Assembly: GCF_024345535.1 (NCBI RefSeq) | Contig: NZ_JAGQBH010000001.1 | Coordinates: forward strand, 186,001 to 250,000 | DNA length: 64,000 nucleotides | DNA from: Cyanobium sp. N.Huapi 1H5 | GTDB lineage: Bacteria > Cyanobacteriota > Cyanobacteriia > PCC-6307 > Cyanobiaceae | Reading direction: 5' to 3' | In this document: piece by piece, positions 37,243 to 49,191 of the stretch | How positions within the stretch are numbered: the stretch's first letter is position 1 | How the letters are laid out: every line of letters begins with the position of its first letter | Notes under the pieces: model-generated | Seen by the model: only the letters and a program-made list of their open reading frames with translations | Database searches by the model: none | What the model was told of the DNA's origin: nothing | Translations under genes and position numbers: made by a program

Positions 37243-38958
37243 ATGCTCCTTCTTCTCGCCCAGCTGGTGGCCCCGCCCCTGCAGGATGGCCCGATCCGCC
37301 TTCCCGGCCCTCCCCGCCAGCTCGAACGGCCCTCCCCCGCCGAGCCTGAGCCGACCCCTCCGGTCGACGTCGGCCCCCTGGAGACTCCCTCCCCCCAGCC
37401 CGACGGCGGCGCTGGCCCCGCCGCCCCGGAACCATCCCCCCAGCCCGCCACCTCCCAGGCACCGGCCGCCCTGCCGGAGATCCGCGGGCTGACGCTCTAC
37501 AGCCCTGAGCAGGTGCGCACGATCCTGGCCGAGTGCAGCCGGATCGCCGCTGCCGACGAGCGGCTCAAGGCCTGCGCCGTGGCCCTGAGCACCCGGCTCG
37601 TCTTCGACGGGTACGTCAGCAGCCGGGTCTATGTGGTGAGCGACCCGGCACCGGGCTATCTCGATGTGGTGGAAGGCCGGGTGGTCGGCATCCAGGTCAC
37701 CGGCAGCGACCCCTGGCTGAACCGTCGTGTCGGCCGGCTGCTGGGCCCCCTGCGGGGCCAGATCCTGCGGCTGTCCACCGTGGAGCTGCAGCTGCAGCTG
37801 CTCAAGCGGCAGCCGGGAATCGAGAGCGTGCGGGGCACCCTGGCCCGGCTGGGCAGCGATCCCTCCGAAGGGGTGTTCCGCGTCGCCGTGGAGCCCTCCA
37901 GGGAGCCGTGGCAGGGGGATCTGGCCCTGCGCAACGACGGCAACAGCGGCTCGGGGGAGTTCCGGGCCGTGGCCACCCTGCTGAAGCCGAGCCTGCTGCG
38001 GCGCGGGGACACCCTGTTGGTCTACGGCGAGCTCGATGCCACCGACACCCCCGAACTGGGCGCGGCCATCGCCTCCCTCAGCTACACCTACCCCCTGAGC
38101 GACAGCGTCACCCTCACCGGGGGCATCGGCTTCAGCCGCCGCAACCTGGTGGAACTGCCGGCCCCGGCCGACGGGTTCTCCACCAACCAGTACCAGGCCC
38201 TGGCCCAGTTCGAGTGGGTGTTCCGCGAATCCCTCAGCCAGCGCTGGAGCCTCTTCGCCGGCTACAGCAACAGCCGCAGCAACATCTACGAGCAGGGCAG
38301 CGCCCTGCCGACCTCGGTGCCCGCCAGCATCCGCGCCCCCGCCGGCGGCTACCTGCGGCTCGGCGTCAACGGCAGCGGTGCCGGCCGCCACAGCAGCTGG
38401 AGCGGCAGCGCCTACCTGCTGCAGGGGGTCGCCGCGGCGACCCCGACCGTCCAGCGCCAGGAACTGGCCGAGGCGGGGATCGCGGCGGGCCGGGCCACCG
38501 CCATCGGCGGCCTCCTCTCCGCCTCCTGGACGGTCTCCCCCCGCTGGCAGGTCAACCTGCGGACCGCCGCCCAGCTGGCCTTCGCCCCGCTGACCTCGTC
38601 GATGCAGTTCACCCTCGGCTCCGATGTGGGGCTGCGCGGGCTGCCCGGCCAGCTGATCAGCGGCGACAGCGGCTGGCTGGCCAGCACCGAAGCGGTCTGG
38701 ACCTTCTGGGACAGCAAGACCAGTGCCCTCCAGCTCGTGCCGTTCATCGGTGCCGGCGGCATCCGCACGAACTTCAGCGGTGGCAGCTTCGGCGACACGG
38801 TGGGCTCCGGCGGCCTGCTGCTGCGCTGGCTGGCCAGCAACCACTGGTCGGTGGAGCTGGGCTGGGCCGTGCCCTTCTCGACCACCGACAACCTGGGCCC
38901 CTGGAACGACTGGCTGCTGGGCCAGGGGCTCTACACCCGGGTGAACTACCGCTTCTGA
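37243..38958 (+). CDS. Outer-membrane TpsB transporter (ShlB/FhaC/HecB family)
   Basis: A 571-aa two-partner secretion pore. After a short hydrophobic start (MLLLLAQLVAPP) comes a Pro-rich stretch (about 20-75). POTRA-type domains follow (about 75-225: LVFDGYVSSRVYVVSDPAPGYLDV and QLLKRQPGIESVRGTLA), and then a 16-strand beta-barrel to the C-terminal Phe (YTRVNYRF). The barrel has the conserved GLRGLPGQLISGDSGW block before the last strands. It is divergent from the CHAT exoprotein gene, its likely substrate, and ends three bases before the convergent alaS stop. The start at 37243 is the first ATG and gives a weak signal peptide. Confidence 0.92.
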   Translation: MLLLLAQLVAPPLQDGPIRLPGPPRQLERPSPAEPEPTPPVDVGPLETPSPQPDGGAGPAAPEPSPQPATSQAPAALPEIRGLTLYSPEQVRTILAECSRIAAADERLKACAVALSTRLVFDGYVSSRVYVVSDPAPGYLDVVEGRVVGIQVTGSDPWLNRRVGRLLGPLRGQILRLSTVELQLQLLKRQPGIESVRGTLARLGSDPSEGVFRVAVEPSREPWQGDLALRNDGNSGSGEFRAVATLLKPSLLRRGDTLLVYGELDATDTPELGAAIASLSYTYPLSDSVTLTGGIGFSRRNLVELPAPADGFSTNQYQALAQFEWVFRESLSQRWSLFAGYSNSRSNIYEQGSALPTSVPASIRAPAGGYLRLGVNGSGAGRHSSWSGSAYLLQGVAAATPTVQRQELAEAGIAAGRATAIGGLLSASWTVSPRWQVNLRTAAQLAFAPLTSSMQFTLGSDVGLRGLPGQLISGDSGWLASTEAVWTFWDSKTSALQLVPFIGAGGIRTNFSGGSFGDTVGSGGLLLRWLASNHWSVELGWAVPFSTTDNLGPWNDWLLGQGLYTRVNYRF

Positions 38959-38961
38959 GCC

Positions 38962-41640
<2,679 letters not shown>

Positions 41641-41714
41641 CACGACAACGCAGGGAGAGGTCCTGGGACAGGCATGATCGCCCAGCGCGGGCTCCCGGGG
41701 TCGCGCCGCCGGCC

Positions 41715-43568
41715 TCAGTAGTGCTCCATCAGCGTCAGCTGGACGCTCGTCTGGCTGAGCTTGGCGCCGATGTCACAGGTGAGCGCCTTGAGCAGGGCGA
41801 TCACCACCTCGGGATGGCTGACGCTGAGCTCGTCGAAGGCGTTGCGGTGCAGCACCCAGCACTCACCGGGGCGGGTGGCGATGATGTCGGCGGTGCGCGG
41901 CGTCTGGGCCACGAAGCCGATCTCACCGAAGCAGAGCCCGGGGCCGAAGGTGGCCAGCCGGGTGGAATGGCTCTGTCCGTCGCCGGTCTTGATGTCGAGG
42001 GCGATGTCGAAGGAGCCAGAGCGCACCAGGAACAGCTCGTCGCCGGGATCACCCCGGCGGATGACGAAATCTCCGGCCATGAACGATCGCCGCACCAGGT
42101 GCTCCGCCAGAGTCCGGCGGTGGTCCGCCCCCAGGGCGGCCAGGACACCCTGGTCCGCCATGGCGTCGTCGGCGCCGCTGTCCCCGTCGGCCGCGGGGGC
42201 GTACCAGCTGAGCAGCAGCTCCTCGGCGGCCTCGAGGGCGGAATCCAGGTGCTCGTAGGCATCGATCCGTTCGGTGATGGCCCAGCCGGCCCTGGACACC
42301 AGGGGCAGCCGGCCGGCCCGCGACAGGAGGATCTCCACCCCCTGATCCTCCAGGGAACAGAGCTGGCGGTCCAGCAGCCCCGAGGACTCCATCGGGCACT
42401 CGGTCACGTGGGCCAGATCGAGGATCAGGATGCGCACGTCACCGCTGAGCCGCACCAGCTCGGCGGCCAGCTGCTCGATGCCGCCGAAATCGAGCACCCC
42501 CTGCACGTGGATGATGCGCACCTCGTCCCGGTGGGGCGCCAGGATCTCCAGCTCCCGCTCGCTGCGCCAGCGGCGCGATTTGCGCTGGGAGCCCTGGTAG
42601 GAGCGGCGGATGGTGGCATCCACCTGGTAGTACTGATTGAAGAGGCTCAGTCCCACCCCCGCCGACAGCTGGCGGCAGACCGCCACCCCCCGGACGCTGT
42701 TGCCGAAACCGTCGAGGGGCGGTGAATAGGTGGCGATGCCGAGCCGTCCCGGGATCACCGCCATGACGCCGCCGGCGACGCCGCTCTTGGCCGGGATGCC
42801 GACGTCGTGGAGCCACTGGCCGGCGAAGTCGTACATGCCGCAGGTGCCCATCAGGGCCAGCACCCGCACGGTGATGTCATAGGAGAGGGGCTGGCCGCCG
42901 GTGAAGGGGTTGCGGCCCTGGCAGGCCAGGGTGGCGGCCATCACGGCCAGGTCGCGGCAGGTGACGGAGATGGCGCACTGGCGGAAGTAAAGATCGAGGG
43001 CCGGCTCCGGATCCGACTCGATGATGTTGAAGTTGCGCAGCAGGTGGCCGATGGCGCGGTTGCGGTGGCCCGTCTCCTTTTCCGAGCGGTAGACGGCCTC
43101 GTTGATCGTCAGGGGCCGGCCGGCCAGCTCGGCGAAGTACTCCAGCAGCAGATCGACGGCCCCGTCGGGGTGGGCGTCACAGATCTGGGCGGAGGCGGCG
43201 ATCGCCCCGGCGTTGATCATCGGGTTGCGCGGCTTGCCGGAGTCCGGATCCAGGCTGATGGCGTTGAAGGCCTCCCCGGAAGGCTCCACGTCGATCTTGC
43301 TGGCCATGACGTCGAAGGAGAGCATCTTCAGCGCCAGGGCGTAGATGAACGGCTTGGAGATCGACTGGATCGTGAACTCCTTCCTGGTGTCGCCGATCTC
43401 ATAGATGCGCCCGCCCGAGGTGGCGATGACAATGCCGAAGTCGTCGGGGCAGGCCTTGGCCAGCTCGGGGATGTAATCCGCCACCCGCCCCTCCCGCACG
43501 CCGACGAAGGAGGCGTGAAGCTCCGCCAGAAGCTCCTGGATGACGTTGGAGTGGGGCTGGTCAGGCAT
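41715..43568 (-). CDS. glsA: Glutaminase A fused to STAS and cNMP-binding domains
   Basis: A 617-aa three-domain protein. The N-terminal glutaminase (about 1-315) carries the Ser-x-x-Lys nucleophile motif in [20 protein letters not shown], and [24 protein letters not shown]-like domain follows (about 350-455: [18 protein letters not shown] and [15 protein letters not shown]). The C-terminal cNMP-binding domain (about 490-600) has an intact cassette (LCFGEIGF and TPRTADII). It hydrolyses glutamine to glutamate; nucleotide binding may switch activity or localisation (inference). Its ATG lies inside the last codons of the HD-GYP gene (8-base overlap), so the two are co-translated. Confidence 0.92.
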   Translation of the reverse strand: MPDQPHSNVIQELLAELHASFVGVREGRVADYIPELAKACPDDFGIVIATSGGRIYEIGDTRKEFTIQSISKPFIYALALKMLSFDVMASKIDVEPSGEAFNAISLDPDSGKPRNPMINAGAIAASAQICDAHPDGAVDLLLEYFAELAGRPLTINEAVYRSEKETGHRNRAIGHLLRNFNIIESDPEPALDLYFRQCAISVTCRDLAVMAATLACQGRNPFTGGQPLSYDITVRVLALMGTCGMYDFAGQWLHDVGIPAKSGVAGGVMAVIPGRLGIATYSPPLDGFGNSVRGVAVCRQLSAGVGLSLFNQYYQVDATIRRSYQGSQRKSRRWRSERELEILAPHRDEVRIIHVQGVLDFGGIEQLAAELVRLSGDVRILILDLAHVTECPMESSGLLDRQLCSLEDQGVEILLSRAGRLPLVSRAGWAITERIDAYEHLDSALEAAEELLLSWYAPAADGDSGADDAMADQGVLAALGADHRRTLAEHLVRRSFMAGDFVIRRGDPGDELFLVRSGSFDIALDIKTGDGQSHSTRLATFGPGLCFGEIGFVAQTPRTADIIATRPGECWVLHRNAFDELSVSHPEVVIALLKALTCDIGAKLSQTSVQLTLMEHY

Positions 43569-45381
43569 GGGGCCCCAGCAGGGCGTCCAGATCCACCGGG
43601 TCGATCTGGTCGGCGGTCATGAAGCGCTCCGCGTAGGTGAGGTACACCCCGGATCGCAGGAACAGCGCGAACAGGTCCGCATCGATGCGGCCGCGATCCC
43701 GCAGGCCGGCCAGGATCGCCAGGGACTGGGACAGGGGCATGCCCCGCTTGTAGGGCCGATCGGCGGCGGTCAGGGCCTCGAAGATATCGGCGATGGCCAG
43801 GATCCGGGCCGGGATCGACAACTGCTCCGCCCCCAGGCCCCGAGGGTAACCGTGGCCGTCAAGGGTTTCGTGGTGCCCCCCCGCGATCTCCGCGACGCGG
43901 GCCAGGGAGGGAGGAAAGGACATGCTCTCCAGCATCACGATCGTGTGGATCATGTGCTCGCGGATCTTGTAGATCTCCTCGGGGGTGAGGGTGCCCCTGG
44001 CCACCGAGAGGTTGTAGAGCTCGCCGCGGTTGTAGAGCAGCTCCGGCACCGCCAGGTTGAACCCCCAGCGGGCCTCCGGCACCTCCTCCGGCGGCCGGGG
44101 GATGCGGTGGTGGGGGGCATCGCTGAGCAGGGACTCCTGGGCGGGCAGGGGCGGCGGCGGGCCGCTGTACCGGGTCTGCTCTTCCCAGCCCAGGCCGATC
44201 CGGTCGTCGAAATGGCGCCACCAGGTGCGCTCCGCCAGCCGCCGGAGCTGGGCGAGATCCTCCGGATCGGTGCCTTCGCTGCCCAGGTTGCAGCGGGCCA
44301 CGCAGGCGAAGTCCTGCTGCAGCTCCTGCTCCAGCCGGGCGTACTCCCGCTCCAGCGCGTCCGGATCGCCGCCCGCCAGCAGACCCTCGAGCATGGCGAT
44401 GCGTCCATCCCGGAGCAGCACCTCGAAGCGGGTGCGGATCTCGTGCAGCCGGTTGGCGGGGGCGTCCAGCTTGGTGGCCTTCTCCACCACCGCCTCGGGG
44501 GTGACGATCTTGCCGCAGTCATGCAGCCAGGCCGCCGTGCGGAACTCCCGGCGCTCTGTCTCCCCCTTGAAGCGGAAGGGGGCCAGCGGCCCCTCCTGGG
44601 TGGCCTCCGCCGCTTCCGCCAGCAGCAGCGCCAGCTCCGGCACCCGGGAACAGTGGCGGCCGGTGTGGGAACTGCGGGCATCGATCGCTCCTGCCAGCAG
44701 GGCGATCATCGAATCGATCTGCCGCTGCTGCCCCTCCAGGGCCTGGGTGCGCTCGACACAGACCGCCGCCAGGGCGGCGAGGGCCTCGATCAGCTGCTGG
44801 TCGCCGGCGTCGTAGGGGCGCACCAGCGAGGGGGCCGTTTCAGGAGTGAGCAGCGAGGAGGGCTCCCGCTTCCTGTTGATCAGCTGCATCACCCCCACCA
44901 CCTCCCCGGCCATCGTCCGCAGCGGCACCACCAGCATCGACACCGCCCGGTAGCCCATGCGGCGATCCAGTTCAGCGTCGAAGCGGTAGGGGCGGTCGGC
45001 GGGAATCGCGTAGACATCGGGCAGGTTGAGCGCCTGGCCGTGCAGGGCCGTCCAGCCCACCAGTCGCTCGGGGGTGATCGGGAAGCGCACATCCAGCAGG
45101 CTGGCGTCGATGCCGGTGCCAGCGGCGGCCAGGGAGCTGTTCTGGAAGGCGGTGAACCAGAGCTGCTTCTCCCCTTTCCCCTCCTCCACCAGGTAGATGC
45201 TGCCGGCGTCGCTGAGGGTGAGATCCCTGGAGCTGGAAAGGATCTGCCGCAGCAGGGCCGGCAGGTTGACCGCCCCGCTGATGGCGGTCGCGATCTGCAG
45301 CATCTCCGGCAGCGCTCGCTGTGCCTGGTGGGCATCGGAGGCGTGCGGTGGCGGATGGGCGGCGCTCAAGGGGATGGCCAA
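43561..45381 (-). CDS. GAF and HD-GYP domain protein (putative c-di-GMP phosphodiesterase)
   Basis: About 606 aa. A GAF sensor domain (about 25-185: LTLSDAGSIYLVEEG, MGYRAVSMLVVPL and GEVVGVMQLINRKREP) precedes an HD-GYP domain. Metal-site residues are in HTGRHCSRVPEL, AAWLHDCGKIVTPEA, REHMIHTIVML and GGHHETLDGHGYPRGL, and IARILAIADIF-like text follows (PARILAIADIFEALTAADRP). A spacer of about 150 aa separates HD from GYP. It should degrade c-di-GMP if active. The start is uncertain: TTG 45381 keeps a helix before the GAF core, while ATG 45303 would begin inside it. The 3' end overlaps glsA. Confidence 0.9.
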   Translation of the reverse strand: MAIPLSAAHPPPHASDAHQAQRALPEMLQIATAISGAVNLPALLRQILSSSRDLTLSDAGSIYLVEEGKGEKQLWFTAFQNSSLAAAGTGIDASLLDVRFPITPERLVGWTALHGQALNLPDVYAIPADRPYRFDAELDRRMGYRAVSMLVVPLRTMAGEVVGVMQLINRKREPSSLLTPETAPSLVRPYDAGDQQLIEALAALAAVCVERTQALEGQQRQIDSMIALLAGAIDARSSHTGRHCSRVPELALLLAEAAEATQEGPLAPFRFKGETERREFRTAAWLHDCGKIVTPEAVVEKATKLDAPANRLHEIRTRFEVLLRDGRIAMLEGLLAGGDPDALEREYARLEQELQQDFACVARCNLGSEGTDPEDLAQLRRLAERTWWRHFDDRIGLGWEEQTRYSGPPPPLPAQESLLSDAPHHRIPRPPEEVPEARWGFNLAVPELLYNRGELYNLSVARGTLTPEEIYKIREHMIHTIVMLESMSFPPSLARVAEIAGGHHETLDGHGYPRGLGAEQLSIPARILAIADIFEALTAADRPYKRGMPLSQSLAILAGLRDRGRIDADLFALFLRSGVYLTYAERFMTADQIDPVDLDALLGPHA

Positions 45382-45612
45382 CCGTGGTGGGGGTCCGTTC
45401 CCTGCCCGGCAGCAGCGAAGCGTGACTGGAATCAGGGAAACACCGAAAAGCCGTGACCGCAACAGCGACCTGTGGCCGTGGCCGGGCGGCAGACCTGCAG
45501 CGTTGGGATGGAGTGCTGCTCGAGAGGCATCGGGCTTTCCGACCCTCTGCACTGGCCAGCGCCACTGAATAATGTAAGCCTGCCGGTGGCCAGGCATGAT
45601 CGGGCCATCGCC
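45382..45612. promoter_or_regulatory. Divergent gap between HD-GYP gene and small membrane-protein gene
   Basis: This 231-base gap is the longest in the window. It is moderately AT-rich at its right end (GAATAATGTAAG near 45567-45578), which could be a -10 region for the plus-strand operon that follows. I see no clear -35, dyad or RNA gene. The true HD-GYP start may lie a little inside it. Confidence 0.3.
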
Positions 45613-46074
45613 ATGGCCTTGCCGTTGACCCAGGCGTCCGACGATTCCCGTGCCCGTCTGCGGCTGCAGTCCCTGTCGTGGGCGCTGCTGGGCGGGTTCG
45701 CCGCCGCCCTGATCGGCCTGCCGGTCGGCCTGGAGAGTGGGCTGCGCTCGGCGGGCTGCGGCTTCTTCTACGGCCTGCTCGCCTTCCACCTCCAGCGCGT
45801 CGATCCGGATGACGACCACCTGGCAGCCGGCCTGGTGGGGGCGGTCTGCGGCATCCGCAGCCTCGGGGGCCCCGTGGCGGTCACCCCCCTGGCCCTGCCG
45901 GTCCCGGAGATCCATTCGCTCCTGCACCAGCCCCTGGTCGAAGGACTGGTCGAAGGAGCGGTCGGCGCGATGCTTGAGCTGCTGCGCGGCTGGTTGCCGC
46001 TCTGGCTTCCCCTGATCGGCAGCGCCCTGCTGCTGCAGGCCGCCCAGCGCCTCCTGCCGGCCCTGCGGCCATGA
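45613..46074 (+). CDS. Small membrane protein coupled to SNF2 helicase gene
   Basis: A 153-aa protein that I do not recognise. It has hydrophobic segments LLGGFAAALIGLPVGLESGL, AAGLVGAVCGIRSLGGPVAV and LPLWLPLIGSALLLQAAQ, so about three membrane helices with an acidic DPDDDH loop after the first. The ATG at 45613 is preferred; the open extension upstream is not hydrophobic. Its TGA overlaps the helicase ATG (ATGA), so the two are co-translated, but I see no functional link. Confidence 0.7.
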   Translation: MALPLTQASDDSRARLRLQSLSWALLGGFAAALIGLPVGLESGLRSAGCGFFYGLLAFHLQRVDPDDDHLAAGLVGAVCGIRSLGGPVAVTPLALPVPEIHSLLHQPLVEGLVEGAVGAMLELLRGWLPLWLPLIGSALLLQAAQRLLPALRP

Positions 46075-49000
46075 GCCTGCTCCATGCCACCTGGCTGTTT
46101 CCGCCGGAAGGGCCCGGGGGCCGGCTGCTGCTCTGGGCCGACACCTGGAGGGTCGCGACGCCGGTGGCGCCGCTGCGCACCGTTCCCGACCATCCCCTCT
46201 CGCTCAGCGTCGACGATCTGGGCGCCTGGCTGGATGACCATGGCCTCTGGTCGGAGGCCTTCCGGCCGGCGGAGGCCCAGCTCACCCTGCCCAGCCGCAG
46301 CCAGGGGGCCCGGGGCCGCCGCAAGGCGGCCAGCGAGGGTCTGGCCGCCTGGAGCGGTCTGCCGCTGCAGGCGGGGGAGCCGATCCCGAAGGAGGTGCAG
46401 TGGTGGCCCTGGCGGGTGGAGGGCCTGGCCCTCGATCCGGCGGGGGCGGGCGAATGGCTGGCCGGCCTGCCCCTCTCCGGCGACGATCCCGGCCTGGCGG
46501 ACGATCTGCGCTGGTGGAGCCATCTGGAGCGCTGGGCCCTGAGCCTGATCGCCCGCGGCCGCTGGCTGCCCCAGGTGGAGGAGGAGCGGGCCCGCTGGCT
46601 GCCCCTGCTCAACCGGGAAGGGGACCGGCGCCGGCTGGAGGAACTGGCCATCCGGCTGCCCCAGGTGGCCACCTGCGCCATGGCTCCCGGGGCCCCGGGG
46701 GAGGGGGGTCTGGCCTGCCGCCGACCCGGCAGCGGCCGGCTGCGGGTGGCCAGCCTGCTGGAGGCCCTGCTCGACGGCCAGCTGCGCGCCGGCTTCCGAC
46801 CCCCCACCGACGGACTCGATCCCCTGCTGGTGGCCTGGCAGAAGGCCCTCGGCCCCGGCCCCGGCCGGCTGGAACTGGACGAGGAGGAGCGGGAGCGGCT
46901 GGCGGTGGCCACCCACCACTGGCGCGAAGCGGTGGCGGGGCGGGTGGCCCCGGCCCGGGCCTGCCTGGAACTCTTCACCCCCGAGGAGGGCGAGGAGCTC
47001 TGGGAGCTGCGCTTCTCCCTGCAGGCGGAGGCCGATCCCAGCCTGCGCATGCCGGCACGCACGGTCTGGAATGCGGGCGACGGCCGGCTCCAGCTTGGGG
47101 AGGTGGATGTGGCCGAGCCGGGCCAGCTGCTCCTGGAGGGCCTGGGCCGGGCCCTGCAGGTGTTCGAGCCGATCGGGCGGGGCCTCGATGCGGCAGCCCC
47201 GGAAACCATGCAGCTCACCCCGGCCGAGGCCTTCGTGCTGGTGCGCACCGCCGCCGCCCAGCTGCGCGATGTGGGGGTGGGCGTGGTGCTGCCGGCCAGC
47301 CTCAGCGGCGGGCTGGCCAGCCGGCTGGGACTTGCGATCGTGGCCGAGCTGCCCGAGCGCTCCCGCGGTTTCTCCCTGGGGGAAAGCCTCGAATGGAAAT
47401 GGGAGCTGATGATCGGCGGGGTCACCCTCACCCTCAAGGACCTGGAGCGCCTCTCCAACAAGCGCAGTCCGCTGGTGCAGCACAAGGGGGCCTGGATCGA
47501 ACTGCGGCCCAGCGATCTCAGGAACGCCGAGCGCTTCTGCGCCGCCAAACCCAACCTCAGCCTCGACGATGCCCTGCGCCTCACGGCCAGCGACGGCGAC
47601 ACCCTGATGCGGCTGCCGGTGCATCAGTTCACCGCCAAGCCCCGGCTGAGCGCCGTCCTGGAGCAGTACCACCAGCAGAAGGCCCCCGATCCCCTGCCGG
47701 CGCCGGAGGGCTTCGCCGGCCAGCTGCGGCCCTACCAGGAGCGGGGCCTGGGCTGGCTGGCCTTCCTGCACCGCTTCGACCAGGGGGCCTGCCTGGCGGA
47801 TGACATGGGCCTGGGCAAGACGGTGCAGCTGCTGGCCTTCCTGCAGCACCTCAAGGTGGAGCAGGAACTGAAGCGCCCCGTCCTGCTGGTGGCCCCCACC
47901 TCCGTGCTCACCAACTGGAAGCGGGAGGCGGCGGGCTTCACACCGGACCTGGAGGTGCGCGAGCACTACGGTCCCCGCCGGCCGTCCACCCCCGAAAAGC
48001 TGGCCAAGGCCCTCGACGGGGTGGATCTGGTGCTCACCAGCTACGGGCTGCTGCAGCGCGACAGCGAGCTGCTGGAGACGATCGACTGGCAGGGCGTGGT
48101 GATCGACGAAGCCCAGGCGATCAAGAACCCGGCGGCCAAGCAGAGCCAGGCGGCCCGCGACCTGGGGCGCCCCGGCAAGCAGGGCCGCTTCCGCATCGCC
48201 CTCACCGGCACCCCGGTCGAGAACCGGGTGAGCGAGCTGTGGGCCCTGATGGACTTCCTCAATCCGCGGGTGCTGGGGGAGGAGGGCTTCTTCCGCCAGC
48301 GTTACCGCCTGCCGATCGAGCGCTACGGCGACATGAGTTCCCTGCGGGATCTCAAGGCCCGGGTCGGGCCGTTCATCCTGCGGCGGCTCAAGACCGACCG
48401 CTCGATCATCTCCGACCTGCCCGAGAAGGTGGAGCTGCGCGAGTGGGTGGGCCTGTCGGCGGAGCAGACGAAGCTCTACCGCAAAACCGTCGACGAGAGC
48501 CTCGACGCCATCGCCCGCGCCCCCCTGGGCCAGCGCCATGGCCAGGTGCTCGCCCTGCTCACCCGGCTCAAGCAGATCTGCAACCACCCGGCCCTGGCCC
48601 TCAAGGAGAGCGGGGTCGACAGCGGCTTCGCCGGCCGCAGCGCCAAGGTGCTGCGGCTGGAGGAGATCCTCGAGGAGGTGATCGAAGCGGGCGACCGGGC
48701 CCTGCTGTTCACCCAGTTCGCCGAATGGGGCCACCTGCTCAAGGTCTACCTGGAGCAGCGCTGGCGCCAAGACGTGCCCTTCCTGCACGGCGGCAGCAGC
48801 AAGACGGACCGCCAGGCGATGGTGGACCGCTTCCAGGAGGATCCCCGCGGCCCCCAGCTGTTCCTGCTGTCACTCAAGGCGGGCGGTGTGGGCCTCAACC
48901 TCACCCGCGCCAGCCACGTGTTCCACATCGACCGCTGGTGGAACCCCGCCGTGGAGAACCAGGCCACCGACCGGGCCTACCGGATCGGCCAGACCAACCG

Positions 49001-49169
49001 CGTGCTGGTGCACAAGTTCATCACCAGCGGTTCGGTGGAGGAGAAGATCGACCGCATGATCGAGGAGAAATCCAGGCTGGCCGCCGACATCGTCGGCAGC
49101 GGTGAGGAATGGCTCGGTGGCCTGGAGGTGGGCCAGCTGCGGGACCTGGTGGCCCTGGAGGAAAGCTGA
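46071..49169 (+). CDS. SNF2/Rad54-like DEAD/DEAH-box helicase
   Basis: A 1032-aa Swi2/Snf2-family ATPase of the bacterial HepA-like group. A large N-terminal region (about 1-540) includes the SNF2-associated bacterial domain. The ATPase core has YQERGLGWLAFL, Walker A DDMGLGKTVQL (about 577), VAPTSVLTNWKREA, DEAQ box (VIDEAQAIKNP, about 679) and LTGTPVENRVSELW. The C-terminal helicase lobe has LLFTQFAEWGHLL, LSLKAGGVGLNLT and ENQATDRAYRIGQ. It probably remodels nucleoprotein complexes. A SWIM zinc-finger gene, a frequent partner of such helicases, lies 1.2 kb downstream beyond a desaturase on the opposite strand. Confidence 0.95.
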   Translation: MSLLHATWLFPPEGPGGRLLLWADTWRVATPVAPLRTVPDHPLSLSVDDLGAWLDDHGLWSEAFRPAEAQLTLPSRSQGARGRRKAASEGLAAWSGLPLQAGEPIPKEVQWWPWRVEGLALDPAGAGEWLAGLPLSGDDPGLADDLRWWSHLERWALSLIARGRWLPQVEEERARWLPLLNREGDRRRLEELAIRLPQVATCAMAPGAPGEGGLACRRPGSGRLRVASLLEALLDGQLRAGFRPPTDGLDPLLVAWQKALGPGPGRLELDEEERERLAVATHHWREAVAGRVAPARACLELFTPEEGEELWELRFSLQAEADPSLRMPARTVWNAGDGRLQLGEVDVAEPGQLLLEGLGRALQVFEPIGRGLDAAAPETMQLTPAEAFVLVRTAAAQLRDVGVGVVLPASLSGGLASRLGLAIVAELPERSRGFSLGESLEWKWELMIGGVTLTLKDLERLSNKRSPLVQHKGAWIELRPSDLRNAERFCAAKPNLSLDDALRLTASDGDTLMRLPVHQFTAKPRLSAVLEQYHQQKAPDPLPAPEGFAGQLRPYQERGLGWLAFLHRFDQGACLADDMGLGKTVQLLAFLQHLKVEQELKRPVLLVAPTSVLTNWKREAAGFTPDLEVREHYGPRRPSTPEKLAKALDGVDLVLTSYGLLQRDSELLETIDWQGVVIDEAQAIKNPAAKQSQAARDLGRPGKQGRFRIALTGTPVENRVSELWALMDFLNPRVLGEEGFFRQRYRLPIERYGDMSSLRDLKARVGPFILRRLKTDRSIISDLPEKVELREWVGLSAEQTKLYRKTVDESLDAIARAPLGQRHGQVLALLTRLKQICNHPALALKESGVDSGFAGRSAKVLRLEEILEEVIEAGDRALLFTQFAEWGHLLKVYLEQRWRQDVPFLHGGSSKTDRQAMVDRFQEDPRGPQLFLLSLKAGGVGLNLTRASHVFHIDRWWNPAVENQATDRAYRIGQTNRVLVHKFITSGSVEEKIDRMIEEKSRLAADIVGSGEEWLGGLEVGQLRDLVALEES

Positions 49170-49191
49170 GGGAGCGACGCGGCGAGGGACC

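Noticed and set aside
45768-48788. 1006-codon minus-strand open frame opposite the SNF2 helicase gene
   Set aside because: The plus strand carries all helicase motifs; the antisense translation is a shadow.
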